Of a stretch of DNA of 64,000 bases, positions 1 through 10,003 are shown piece by piece. The notes below the pieces were generated by a model that worked only from the letters and a program-made list of their open reading frames with translations, searched no databases and was not told the DNA's origin. How positions within the stretch are numbered: position 1 is the first letter of the stretch; every line of letters starts with the position of its first letter. This DNA is from Forficula auricularia (taxonomy: Eukaryota; Arthropoda; Insecta; Dermaptera; Forficulidae), in NCBI GenBank assembly GCA_024734495.1, contig JALMQS010000030.1, forward strand, positions 12,812,378 through 12,876,377. The letters are read 5' to 3'. The translations under genes were made by a program, and so were the position numbers.

Positions 1-28
1 GTTTATAAAATATCTTTCTTTCGGAAAA

Positions 29-125
29 AATGTGGTCCCTAACGAATTCCCTTTACAGAATGTATTGTGGACCAAGTATCTTCATCTTATTTGTTTAAGG
101 AAATAGTATCGAAGAATGGCTCCAC
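29..125 (+). repeat. Dispersed repeat R1, copy 1
   Basis: The segment beginning ATGTGGTCCCTAACG, then an ACAGAATGTATTGTGGACC block and a TTTAAGGAAAT block, recurs in diverged form at 40,018-40,125 and 40,374-40,470. A short inverted match (TAGGGACCACAT) lies near 1,566. No coding potential is visible and the class is unknown. Confidence 0.5.
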
Positions 126-365
126 CTATTTTCTATGATAAAAAATAAACTAATAGAAATATCGATATGCTTCTTTGATAGTATTCTTCGGCGTATTAAC
201 AAACATAGTAGTTCAGTTTGGATCGAACCATTTCAGCTCGGTTCTTCGGTTACGATATGTCCAGTTCCCTCCGATTGTCGAAAAATGAGGTTCGCTACAT
301 GGCGAAAATCAGTCTGAACTAGACATATCCTAGCTTAAGAACCAAGCCGTAATGGATATATCAAA

Positions 366-434
366 ACCGAGGGGTGAACCGCGGCCTAATATCGTGTACA
401 CCTACTTCCACTTGCACTTTCATTTCCAAGTAGA
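366..434 (-). repeat. Repeat shared with the minisatellite flank at 50.2 kb
   Basis: This stretch (GTGAACCGCGGCCTAATAT, then GTACACCTACTTCCACTTG) matches, in reverse complement, the right flank of the 21-bp minisatellite at about 50,180-50,245. The two are copies of one dispersed element. The minisatellite itself is absent here. Confidence 0.6.
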
Positions 435-841
435 AGACAATAGATGAAGGGGCATTATCTAAAGAATTCCAAAATAATTCCAAAGAGGTGTACAACTAAT
501 TCCAATCTCGATCAAAATTAAACCAAAAAACACTTATTTTAGATCAACTTAAATATTCGCAAGCCGTCCCCGGCTTTAGAGTGTTGCCAAGTCAGGTTTC
601 TTCATTAATTCATTTCGATTGTTTTTTTCTAATCACGGACTGATCCTGAAGAACCGGACTCGGCTTACCGTCCATATGGGCATCACTAAAAGTAAGCAAA
701 TGAAATAAGCCACTCTTTAATACCTTTAGGTACCCAAAAAACTATTATTAATATTTATTTTTGATTATCGAGCTATTTTTTAATCTAATCCGCTGAATAA
801 TACTATCATTAAAAAAAGCACTTCGATATCTCTATTTATTT
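435..841. other. AT-rich stretch with nothing recognised
   Basis: No supported coding frame, RNA gene or obvious repeat was found. Open frames here are short and show no family signature. Confidence 0.5.
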
Positions 842-1168
842 TTACTTTACCATAACGAGGTATGGTGAAGTATTATTATATAATCGTGAAAGAAAAAGTG
901 TTTTTTTTTTTGCTTCGTATTTTCGAAATATCTCAAAAAAAGGACTAAAACTATTTTAATAAGTAAATTGAGTGAATTCACTCTACCAAAAAACTTGTAG
1001 AGCTGATTAGATTTTGGTTGAAATAGGCCCAAAATTTAGAGGGGAAGGGTTTTTAAAAATGTTAACCCTTTGGACCAAATTTTGCAGTCACTCTATTTTA
1101 GGATCCTTAGGGGGGGGGGGGGGGGGGTATCGTAAAGTCATAAGATGGCCACATCACATATTTTATTA
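842..1168 (-). repeat. F1 repeat, copy 1 (internally deleted)
   Basis: Both ends of family F1 are present in reverse orientation. The hairpin end (ACTTTACCATAACGAGGTAT) is followed by the AAGTATT...TAATCG block. The other end (GTAAAGTCATAAGATGGCCA) closes the copy near 1,168. Most of the middle is missing, and a run of about 17 G lies at 1,110-1,127 where other copies have poly-C. Confidence 0.7.
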
Positions 1169-1275
1169 TAGAAATTAGGTGCAACCACTCTTTGATACCT
1201 TTACGAATGAGATTTATTAGGTAAAACAATTAAGATGATATCGTCCAAAATATTTATTCTATTGGAGTAATTTTG

Positions 1276-1545
1276 GAGACGGACTGATAAGTAAATTAAG
1301 TGGATATTGATGAGGCAGTCCAAAAAGAATGAAGACAATTTACAACTATCTTTTATTCAGTAAATCGTTACTGCCACTGAAAGAGGAGACAGAGGGGAAT
1401 GCCGCATTGATTTCCTTCACTGACTTTTCAAAACCCTGAAGAAGGAGGGAATAGCCTCCGAAACGTCGGTTTTATGAATAAAAGATAGTGTAAATTATCT
1501 TCTTCTTTTTTGACTGCCTCATCAATATCCACTTATATATTCTAT
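1276..1545. repeat. Fold-back family A, copy 1
   Basis: The left end (GAGACGGACTGATAAGTAAA, then GGATATTGATGAGGCAGTCC) and the right end (GGACTGCCTCATCAATATCC read on the minus strand) are inverted copies. The same ends recur at 11,775-12,270, 30,955-31,290 and, as a right half, 45,203-45,300. The arms are diverged and the centre (about 1,380-1,420) is not fully palindromic. The right arm carries a hammerhead-like motif. Confidence 0.75.
1430..1473 (+). ncRNA. Hammerhead-like motif in family A right arm
   Basis: Visible elements: AAAACC (1,430-1,435) pairs with GGTTTT (1,468-1,473) as stem I; CTGAAGA at 1,436-1,442 matches the CUGANGA core; one extra A; GGAGG (1,444-1,448) pairs with CCTCC (1,455-1,459) as stem II; GAAA at 1,460-1,463; then ACGT and C, giving a GUC triplet with a two-pair self-complementary stem III. 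A canonical hammerhead has no extra base between CUGANGA and stem II, so activity is uncertain. The fold is seen in the sequence; the ribozyme reading is inference. Confidence 0.45.
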
Positions 1546-2481
1546 AATGGAATTTCGTCCCGTGTTAGGGACCACATTTATTGTCAGTTAAATTCTTTTC
1601 TCTCATTATTTTCATATTCACCATAGATATAGCGCCTGCTGGCCTGGAAAGAGTGCCTGATTGGAGATTTTGTTCTCCCCAAAGAGGCAAGGGGGGGGGG
1701 GTTTCTAAAGACTTTGACTATATTTATGTGATCATCCTTAGAGATAGTAAAAGGATTTTTTATTTATTTCTCGCTTTGCTTAAATTGGGTCGTCTTGGTA
1801 AATTTTATCAAATATATTCGTGTCAATCGGTTTAATCGACCGCATTTAATAAAAGAGTTACAATTTTTGGAGGCTTCCTGCACACGGTTGTTCTTCTTCT
1901 TTTTTTTTTTTAAAGAAACTCATTTGTCTCTTGATCCGGCGCCGGAACCAAATTACCAAAAAGACTCTGAACGTTTTATTTATTGGCGCACTCAGTTTTA
2001 AATTACTATATAACTATGATAAATTTTTTCTAAGTTGAGATTTTTTCAAAATACAAAGAGTGGTTTCTTGTTTTAAATGATAGTGTTTCGATTCCAAATA
2101 AAAATCCAAATTACTTAGAATGACACATTTTATATTTTATTTATTTTTATAGAGAAATAAATAGAATTCTTTTAAAAACATGCAAATATAAAGTTTATTA
2201 AAATATAATTCGAGACAAATGATCTCTTTATCAATTATGAATAGTTTCCAACAGTTCAATCTTTTTTATTATAAATATTTTATTCGTTCTTTTTTCCCAT
2301 GGGAAAGTACTCGGATGAATATAAATTCCTTTGTCAGTAGTTCATTTACTTTCAAACAACCACCTTCTTTACAGTATTTTTTTTTAAATTGAATGATTTT
2401 ATTGTTAAATTAATTTCTGTTCATTCGTGTTCTTGTCCCCATGAGAAAAAAAGAACCTATGAAATACTTTTAATAAAAAAA
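1546..2481. other. AT-rich stretch, short homopolymers only
   Basis: Contains a G run near 1,691-1,700 and a T run near 1,900-1,910. Open frames are short and resemble no known protein. No gene is called. Confidence 0.5.
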
Positions 2482-2595
2482 TGAAGATGAAGACAAAGGG
2501 TTCGAAACTATAGTCTCTAACAAATATTTATATAATATACCGTATATATTATAGTTATGTTCATTTACATCAAGCAAAGGACACCCTAATTAAAA
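2482..2595 (+). repeat. Fold-back family Q, decayed right-arm fragment
   Basis: Reads GAAGATGAAGAC, then GGTTCGAAACTATAGTCTCT, then an AT-rich spacer and a diverged copy of the Q outer box (CATCAAGCAAAGGACACCCT). The order matches the right arm at 34,428-34,560. The hammerhead-like core is damaged (GATGAAG instead of CTGATGA). Confidence 0.6.
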
Positions 2596-2652
2596 TCTTC
2601 TTAAAAATCATCAATCCAATTACTCTGTAAAAAGCTTCCCCACTTTATAAAT

Positions 2653-2698
2653 AGTACCTGGCCACCGAGCGATGCTCGGTAACTTTTTGCTTCAGTTA
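2653..2698 (+). repeat. Inverted repeat A1, left member
   Basis: AGTACCTGGCCACCGAGCGA, then TGCTCGGTAACTT, contains a perfect hairpin (ACCGAGC/GCTCGGT). An inverted copy lies at 3,664-3,711. The pair looks like the ends of a roughly 1.06-kb element of unknown class. Confidence 0.65.
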
Positions 2699-2713
2699 AA
2701 AGCTATATATTAA

Positions 2714-2862
2714 TCCCCGAACCCCCTCACCCCCGGACCCCGACCCTTCACCCCACCTCCTGCACCCCACCCCCAATTTCGCTCCCCCCCGAAACCACTT
2801 CCTCCGCACCCCCCACATCTCCCCCACAGTCACCTCATCCTCTCGCCCCCACTCCCTCATCC
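2714..2862 (-). other. C-rich tract; G-quadruplex potential on minus strand
   Basis: Runs of three to six C separated by one to five bases (for example CCCCCTCACCCCCGGACCCC) occupy this stretch. On the minus strand these are closely spaced G runs that fit the pattern of a G-quadruplex. It lies inside the element bounded by 2,653-2,698 and 3,664-3,711. A long open frame on the minus strand here is compositional, not a gene. Confidence 0.5.
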
Positions 2863-3083
2863 AGTTTTTGCATTTCAACTCTTGTAGTGGCCCACAGATT
2901 ATGAGATTATGTGTATATATGTATAGGTATATAAATAAATACCGTATAATAATTTTTTTATAATTAAATAACAATTTTTGAGTTCATCAATTAAATTTCC
3001 AAATTCTAATACAGAAAAAATACGTTTGTGGGATTTAAATGATTTTTAATCAATTAAATTGTCTAACTTTTAATATCTAGCTA

Positions 3084-3278
3084 TCTACTCTTATTAAACG
3101 AGCAAAAATTGAATATTTATTTGTTTTTATATTTTGAAAACGACTCTACCGATTTTGATGAAATCCACGGATTATGGGGTTTTTGGGATGACATTTCGAT
3201 CTGTCACGGTCTCATCTTCGACAAAATTGTTTTTGATGGGTTTTTTTCGTAATCAAATTAATTATTCTCAGGTAGACA
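3084..3278 (+). repeat. Inverted repeat B, left member
   Basis: The segment from TCTACTCTTATTAAACGAGC through a GATTTTGATGAAATCCACGG block and a GTCACGGTCTCATCTTCG block recurs inverted at 3,818-4,031. It lies between the two members of repeat A1 while its partner lies outside, so the two pairs interleave. Confidence 0.65.
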
Positions 3279-3663
3279 AATCCCATTCTTAGGGTTTTCA
3301 AAAAGGTCTCCTTTTCGTTTTGTACTCAGGCAGACAATGGGTTGCCTTATTTCATTGTTCTAAAAGGCCTTGAAGAAGTATTGTGTTTGTGGTTTGTTGT
3401 TCTCCCTAAACGTTAGAATTATTAATAAACGTTTTATAATTGTTTTTATAAAGAACCTTATTTATTTAATAGAATAAAAAATAATCAAGAATTTATTTAA
3501 AAATATCTTTCGCATAAGCAGGTCTCAATTTTCTGATAAAATAACACAGTGGTCGAATACATTATATATATTTGTATTTTTTTTAATTTGAAAACCGCTT
3601 TCAAACAAAAATCGACCTTTTTATCAGAATTTTAAATTAAAAATAATATTAAAATAAAGCTTG

Positions 3664-3711
3664 TAACTGAAGGAAGAAGTTACCGAGCATCGCTCGGTGC
3701 CTCCAGGTACT
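3664..3711 (-). repeat. Inverted repeat A1, right member
   Basis: TTACCGAGCATCGCTCGGTG, then CCTCCAGGTACT, is the reverse complement of the segment at 2,653-2,698 with a few changes. It keeps the same ACCGAGC hairpin. Confidence 0.65.
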
Positions 3712-3817
3712 ATATAATAATATTTGCAATGATCTATTAGTGGAATTTAAAATTAAAAAACCAATTAAAAATTAAAAGGAAATTGAATAAAAATGTAAAT
3801 ATACATTTTTATCGAGA

Positions 3818-4031
3818 CAACCACCTGTGAATAATTATTTCAATTAACAAAAAACTCATCAAAAACAACTTAGCCGAAGATGAGACCGTGACAGATCGAA
3901 TCGCCAACACAAAACCCTCCTAACCTGTGAATTTCATCCAAATCTTTAGAGCCGTTTTCGAGAACCGGATTGGATATATATATATATATATATATATACA
4001 TACAATTTTTGCTCGTTTAATATAAGAGTAG
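3818..4031 (-). repeat. Inverted repeat B, right member
   Basis: CGAAGATGAGACCGTGACAG and TTTGCTCGTTTAATATAAGA are reverse-complement matches to 3,084-3,278. A (TA)n run of about 28 bases at 3,971-3,998 interrupts it. Confidence 0.65.
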
Positions 4032-4244
4032 ATTTTAAAAATTCTTGATAATATTACAAATTTTCTTAAATATCTTAGGATAATAATAATACCTACTTAT
4101 TATATATTGGAATGAAAGTTTTCTTAAATAAAATTTAAAATATATTTTATATTAGCAATTTGTGGATTGACATTTACATTTAGTTAGAAAAAATCAAAGA
4201 GGGTGTTCTATACTTGATATAACTTATAAATTTCAAATTTGTAT

Positions 4245-4345
4245 CTTCTTTAGTTTACGAGCTACAATGCTTTTTGACAAATGACGCACATCAGACAAAT
4301 AAACATTGTAGCGACACTATATCGTTTTATACATTTAAACGGAAA
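4245..4345 (+). repeat. Dispersed repeat shared with 33.2 kb
   Basis: TTTAGTTTACGAGCTACAAT, later ATTGTAGCGACACTAT and AAACGGAA, resembles 33,165-33,260 (same order, including GCAGCGACACTAAT and GTAAACGGAAC). It is a diverged copy of an unclassified non-coding repeat. Confidence 0.55.
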
Positions 4346-4637
4346 GTCTTAGAAATTTCTTTTTTGAGCCTAAATGTTTTGTTTTTTTATATGTACCTAT
4401 ATAAATATATAGAAGGTATACATTTATATAAAAGTGCATATATATTTATTTGTAGTACCAAACAGAAGACTGAATTTCTCTTGAAAAATCAACAATTCTG
4501 CTACTTTCGGCCAGAAAAACCTTTATATGCACACCAGCTTCGAAGCCTGGCTTCTTCCTGGCCAGGGGACTACGCCCGCTGAACTCCAGTACCCCCCCCC
4601 AGTACTCCACTGGTATAATAAAATATAATAAAATAAC

Positions 4638-4866
4638 AAGAAAGAATCTAATTAAGGTAAAAAATCTAAGATTTTAGTAGAAATATTTTTACATTGCATA
4701 TCAGAGGCCTTCCTTTCCATGTCAGGGTGTGTTTGTCTTGACTATCAAGCCCGGCAAGCGTGTTAGTACTCGGGTTCAACTCCTGAGGGGATGAAGCCCT
4801 CTGATATGCAATGCAAAAATATTTCTACTAAAATCTTAGATTTTTTACAATTAGATTCTTTCTTGA
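4638..4866. mobile_element. MITE with long inverted ends, copy 1
   Basis: Near-identical inverted arms of about 70 bp (AAGAAAGAATCTAATTAAGG, then a TTACATTGCATATCAGAGG block) close a 229-bp element. The inner core (TTTTACATTGCA) is shared with the shorter copy at 31,795-31,938. The centre holds a possible tRNA B box (GGTTCAACTCC). It is non-coding, so a non-autonomous fold-back element is the likely class; the superfamily is unknown. Confidence 0.7.
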
Positions 4867-5988
4867 TATATTTGGTTTTACCGTGAGTTGAATTTTTGAA
4901 AAAAAATTCATCTGATTTTCAAAAAAAAAAAGATACTCAAATCTTCGGGTTAATTATTATAATAAAATAATTTATAATCACCCCCGTCCCCAGCATTCTA
5001 GTATTTTTGTTTGAAAATTTTAGATTTTAAATTATTTTTGAATTCCCCAGTATTTATTTAACGCCAAAGCAAGGCTAATCAGAGAGATCACGTCCCCGTA
5101 GCTCAAGTGCAAGCCCATTATTATAATAGATATATTTAACAGTTTTTGTTTTTCAATTTATTTTTAATTTTTTCTTTGAATTGAATTCATTATATATAAT
5201 AATTGCGTGACTGCTTAGGCATAATTGATCAAAGCCAAAAAAGCAAAAAAAACAAACAAACTTGATTTGAGTTGGACATCTATACTTGCACACATACCTA
5301 TATCTATAGTGAAGGTTTATATTAAATTCAGTTCAGAATCCATTTCCATGTGAAAACCCTGTGTTATCTTGGCCGAAAACTCTTTATAGAAAAGTTTATT
5401 CCAATTAATTATTATTTCGGGAAACCCTCCAAAAAACTTCTATTCGATGCGTCAATTCCATTGATTTTGGCAAACGGCTAGATCTTTAGATATAATTGGC
5501 ATATGTGCATGAATCCGAATCACCATTTGGGTTTAATTTTCAATGACGCTTTTGATTAAAGCAATTGCTACGGTTCCGTTATGCCTTTCGTATAAAAAAG
5601 AGGGAATTTTGCAAAAAATGGGGGTCGAGTCGAATCTCCATTTGATCTTTCTAACGATAATTTAGATTTTGCAATTCTATTCAAGTAATTTGAAAAATGT
5701 TGATAGGTTTAATGATGTTATTAGGGCTGCCCCGGCGACCCGAACAACTTCGAGCAGAGTTTATGGCCGCCTCCATTGTCCCCTCGAGACACCTTCGGAA
5801 TAACTAATTCCTCCCTTTTAGGATGACATTTTTTTTTTTTTTTTTATTTTTTTAATAAATTGTCTTTTTTGTTATTAAAATCTAATCTATATTAGAAAAT
5901 AAAACATTATTTTATGATATAACATTCTCACTCGGTACGCTAGGCTGGCACTGCATGCTGGGCGGCGGAATTATTAGAATTTAAATTG
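4867..5988. other. AT-rich stretch, no gene recognised
   Basis: Nothing with a protein-family signature. A weak tRNA A-box-like phrase (GTAGCTCAAGTGC, near 5,098) has no matching B box. A short GC-richer patch at about 5,727-5,815 precedes a T run at 5,829-5,845. That could be a decayed retroposed piece on the minus strand, but I cannot identify it. Confidence 0.4.
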
Positions 5989-6088
5989 AAAAGATTTTGT
6001 TTTGCCAAGAGCTGTTGATTCATTAAGAGAAATCATTGAGGTTGTCCTCTGCATGATGCAAACAAACATATATTTATATATATATAGA
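5989..6088 (-). repeat. Fold-back family Q, outer left-arm fragment
   Basis: GATTTTGTTTTGCCAAGAGC, then TTGATTCATTAAGAGAAATC, then TTGAGGTTGTCCTCTGCATG, then a (TA)-rich run. This is the outer part of the Q arm. The same series occurs inverted at 32,408-32,513 and in part at 29,862, 36,205, 39,165, 44,505, 45,070 and 47,210. The inner part with the hammerhead-like motif is missing here. Confidence 0.7.
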
Positions 6089-7198
6089 GTGAATAGACCA
6101 ACATCACCAAATTAAAAAAATGGTTGATAGAAATTTATAAAGATATATATGGAGAACCTGCTTTTATCGAATCTTACTTTTTCAAGCGTTACTTGACAAA
6201 TATCATCCTGAAATTAATCTCAGTACCTATATGTATTCGAAAAACGTTTTCTCGAAAAGTTGTTTCTCTTTGCAGTTTAATATCTTATTACGTATTTTAT
6301 CGAATTAACTGGGTGTATTAGAAATACTTTTTATCATTTTTTATAAAGTGTTATTCACATTTACGATAAAATAATTTCCAAATTTTGATTTGGGAGTAAG
6401 CACCAAGACCTGTAATTGCATTTTGGTGGCACTTTCATACGAGATCTTCCTATTTCCTAGATAAATTGAAGAAGAGAATTATAATTTTTATTTCGATTTA
6501 AACCCTAACTTTATCTTAGGCAATTCTAAACATAATTGTTTTTTCAATTCTAGACATAATTTCTTTTTGGCTTCGCCTGTCCCGAGCTCTCTTACTGCCC
6601 AAATAGCGAAATTCCTTATCACATCTTCTACGGTTTCTAATCTTATCTTTATAGAATCCTGTCTCCTTTGTTTTTCCGTATAGACTAAACTAAAGCATAC
6701 CTTGCTCTTATTTATTTTGATTTTAAACCCCTGCTAAAATTTAGTTGATTCTTTTCAAACCGTCCTCTCCAGTTCATTTTTATTGCTTCCTAATGAAGAT
6801 ATCAGCAAATCTAACAGATAAGAACATCAATCTTTTGTTCTTGAATTTCAATTTCTGTATCTATTTTATTTTCAAATGCTTTTTCTATGTATAAATTAAA
6901 ATCATGGGTGATAAAACACTCCTTTTTCTTACCTCTTTTTTTTTATTTCATCCCTTTGTACGACTCCTACATTACCCAATTGACATTATCGAAAGTTTTT
7001 TTAGACTATGAACTCTATGTCTCTTTGCTTTTCACTGATAAAAGCCCCTTTTCTATAATTAATCTAAGTAACTATCGCTTCCCTATATTTCCGTAATTCC
7101 CTCATGACAAAATTCATCATCTCACATTATCTTCAACCCTTTGATCCATTCTTCTATTAGAGATCCTGCATTAACTGACACTCTCGACTCTCTAGCCC
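6089..7198. other. AT-rich stretch, no gene recognised
   Basis: Short open frames at 6,124-6,321 and 6,887-7,096 have AT-driven composition (rich in Ile, Phe, Tyr, Ser) and no motif. No repeat shared with the rest of the window was noticed. Confidence 0.45.
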
Positions 7199-7222
7199 AG
7201 GGGTGCCCAACCCGCGGCCTCG
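7199..7222 (+). mobile_element. hAT-type terminus (fragment)
   Basis: CAGGGGTGCCCAACCCGCGG follows the pattern of hAT-family terminal repeats (CAGGGGTG...). I did not find the matching other end or a flanking 8-bp duplication, so this is probably a solo or degenerate terminus. Confidence 0.4.
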
Positions 7223-7559
7223 CCTTGAACATTTTTCATTCATCACATTTTTACAAAATATATTTATTTTATAATGGCCAAAGTAGTGAAAAACCAAAAT
7301 ATTAAAAAAATATTTCATATTTCTAATTAGAAATACTCATCATAATGCACATCGTTTCGACACCTACCTAATGCTCGTGCTCGTTTCAAGTTCTGAAGGC
7401 AAATCTGCAGACATGTTAATAAACTGAGTGTTTTTAGATTTTTAGATGTTTTCAAATCAGTGTCTTGTTGACATTTAAGATGGGCCCCTTCAACGTGCAA
7501 ACTAGCTGATAATAAATTACTTGCGATCAATAATACGGAATTTACAATAATATCAATAA

Positions 7560-7615
7560 AGATTTTGAGGAATTATCAGGTTTTCGGTTAAAAATAACAC
7601 CTTAATTATTTATTT
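7560..7615 (+). repeat. Outer inverted repeat, left member (pairs with 9.5 kb)
   Basis: ATCAGGTTTTCGGTTAAAAA, then TAACACCTTAATTA, recurs inverted at 9,500-9,556. The pair encloses the fold-back G copy and an F1 copy, so it may be the ends of a larger element into which F1 inserted. Confidence 0.55.
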
Positions 7616-7740
7616 CCGATCAAAATCTTTATTTGATCATATTCAGGGATATAAACTAGAAGGGTAGTGTCTTACAATTTTTAATACATACATTCAAATA
7701 TAGATAGGTATACAAAATATTGGATGATTAGTTGTTAAAG

Positions 7741-8660
7741 CCCAGTAAATAGAGGTTCCAAAAATTGGTTCAGCTTACATTAATTGCGGAAAAGATTTTT
7801 TTGGTATGGTGACCTCGAAAGTGTGGGAGGGGACAACTTTTGCTGGCCAAAAATCCGCGAAATTTTCGGACTTTTTCCAGTTTTTTGCTTATAACTCGAA
7901 AACGGCCCATATTTTATAAATAACCGTCTTAAGGTAAATTAAAAGAGGACAAAATTTCGCGTTGATAAAAAAATTAGAAAATTGATCCAGTAGTTCGATT
8001 TTTTATGGGGATCCAAAAAACAACCCCACCGGATCACTTTGGAATACCTATCCCAAAAACTCACTTTTTTCGATTTTTTCCCATTTTGACCATGAAGGAG
8101 CACGTTTTCGACAAAGACCACTCTATACATTTTTAAACTAGATTAAATCTGTTGCAAAAATAGAAAATTGGACCACTAGTTCAATTTTTAATGGGATACA
8201 AAAAACAACCCCTGGGATCACTTTTTGAATATCTCAAAACTCACATTTTCGATTTTCCATTTTGACCATGAAGGAGCACGTTTTCGACAAAGACCACTCT
8301 ATATATTTTAAACTAGATTAAATCTGCTGCAATTTAAACAAAAGTTTCATCATAATTGGATAATGGTAATTCGTGCCGCAATGAGGTTGAAGTTTTGAAA
8401 AACTGCAATTTTTTCAAAACTTCAACCTCATTGTGGCACGGGTTACCATTATCCAATTAAGATGAAACTTTGTTTAAATTGTAGCAAATTTAATCTAGTT
8501 TAAAAATATATAGAGTGGTCTTTGTCGAAAACGTGCTCCTTTATGGTCAAAATGGGAAAACCGAAAAAAGTGTGAGTTTTTGGGATATTCAAAAAGTGAT
8601 CCCAGGGGTTGTTTTTTGGATCCCCATTAAAAATCGAACTAGTGGTCCAATTTTCTATTT
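7741..8660. repeat. Fold-back family G, copy 1
   Basis: A long palindrome centred near 8,400. A block with GGGATCCAAAAAACAACCCC and GACCATGAAGGAGCACGTTT occurs twice in the left arm (about 7,990-8,130 and 8,178-8,310) and once inverted in the right arm (about 8,515-8,660). The central phrases (TTCAACCTCATTG) are inverted around the middle. A related copy lies at 25,055-25,990. Open frames through it are by-products of the repeats. Confidence 0.7.
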
Positions 8661-8667
8661 TTTTATC

Positions 8668-9482
8668 GACCATCCACTTGACTTTACCATACAACCCGGC
8701 CCCTAAAATTATTTATAATCGTGTAGGTGGTGGTTAGTTTTTGCATTTTTATACTTCTGGGATCCCACTGATTATGTATACAAAATTTGGTTGAGTTTGG
8801 TAAATGGCCAAGATTTTCATTTTTTGACCCCCCCCCGGCCCCGGCCCCATTTTAAGCGGTTAGTTTTTGCATTTTTAGACTTCTGGGGTCCCACTGATTA
8901 TGTATACAAAATTTGGCTGAGTTTTGGTAAATGGGCAAGATTTTCATTTTTGACCCCCCCCCCACTCCACCCCTGCCCCCATTTTGAGCGGTTAGTTTTT
9001 GCATTTTTAGACTTCTGGGGTCCCACTGATTATGTATACAAAATTTGGTTGAGTTTGCTCAAATGGCCTAGATTTTTAATTTTTTAACCCCCCCCCCCCC
9101 TCAATTTTGGGTCGATATGCACCAAAATCTAATCAGCTCTTAATCTCAATGAACCAAAACTACTTGTGAAATGTTGTTTCGATATTTTCACTAGTTTTTG
9201 AGCTAGCTCGTCCATAAAAATTTGGTAACGCACAGACTAACAACCAGGCAGACTAACTAACTAACAGACATTTTGACAAAACAATTATTATCTCGAAAAA
9301 TATAATTTTTTCCATGTTCACTTATTAGGGCTTTTTGTAGAGCGAAATGCCATGGTTTCGCTCAATTTTTTCAATCAAAATAGTTTCAGCCGTTTTTGAG
9401 ATATTTCGAAAAAAAAGAAGGAAAAAACACTTTTTTCATGCACGATTACAATACTTGACCATACCCTGTATGGTAAAGTAAA
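8668..9482 (+). repeat. F1 repeat, copy 2 (long)
   Basis: Begins in the F1 left end (CCATCCACTTGACTTTACCA) and ends at its hairpin end (CATACCCTGTATGGTAAAGT). Between them lie an internal tandem array, poly-C runs, a CAGACTAACTAACTAACAGA phrase and the CGATTACAATACTTGACCAT block. There is no coding frame with a family signature. Some superficially TIR-like symmetry exists (ACTTTACCAT / ATGGTAAAGT), but conserved sequence continues left of it in other copies. Confidence 0.75.
8730..9100 (+). repeat. Tandem array inside F1 (about three units of 110-128 bp)
   Basis: Each unit runs through GCGGTTAGTTTTTGCATTTT, a TCCCACTGATTATGTATACA phrase and a GAGTTTGGTAAATGGCCAAG phrase to a run of 7-10 C. 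Two units occur in the copy at 36,958-37,273 and inverted units at 49,500-49,730. An open frame crossing it is a consequence of the repeat. Confidence 0.8.
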
Positions 9483-9499
9483 AATCGAAACCTCTAAAA

Positions 9500-9556
9500 T
9501 GAGCAATTAAGGTGTTATTTTTGACCGAAAACTTGACATTCCTTCAACAGCTTCAT
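9500..9556 (-). repeat. Outer inverted repeat, right member (pairs with 7.56 kb)
   Basis: AATTAAGGTGTTATTTTTGA, then CCGAAAACTTGACATTCC, is the inverse of 7,560-7,615. Confidence 0.55.
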
Positions 9557-10003
9557 AACTTTTACTGTCGATCCACAAATTCTAATAAAATCAATAGAAA
9601 TATATTATTGATATTTTAAATATATGAATTTAGAATTTTGTGACTGCAAAAGACAGGTAGATAATTTTGTAAAAAATGATATACTAGTATCACAAATATC
9701 AAAGTCTAGAATTTATTATTATGTTGTCATTTATTTTCTATGATAGAAATAAAAATTAATTTTATTTAATCGTGACCGTGAAATATTGCTTTGAACAAAA
9801 GCCCTGTGCGATTATGAGACAGGATGATGGTGTGGCACTCGAACTCACTCATGCCATTCTTGGAGATGAATGACTCACCGACGAGTTTGGCCGTATCTTG
9901 ACAGCGACACCAACAGAGTGGAGCAGTTTTATTGGTCGGCTCTGGAATAGAAAAGGGGGACAAATGGAATGACATACACTTCGAGCCTGACGATGGATGG
10001 GAT

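Noticed and set aside
2696..2974. Gly/Arg-rich minus-strand frame
   Set aside because: Compositional product of the C-rich tract at 2,714-2,862.
7327..7530. Minus-strand frame near a hAT-like terminus, considered as a transposase remnant
   Set aside because: No hAT signature could be read with confidence; the resemblance was only a few residues.
8791..9087. 98-codon frame of repeating peptides
   Set aside because: It is the translation of the F1 tandem units and has no independent evidence of coding.
8681..9482. F1 as a TIR element (ACTTTACCAT / ATGGTAAAGT)
   Set aside because: Other copies conserve about 35 bases to the left of the first motif (AAGCTGACGTGTTCTG...), so it is internal.
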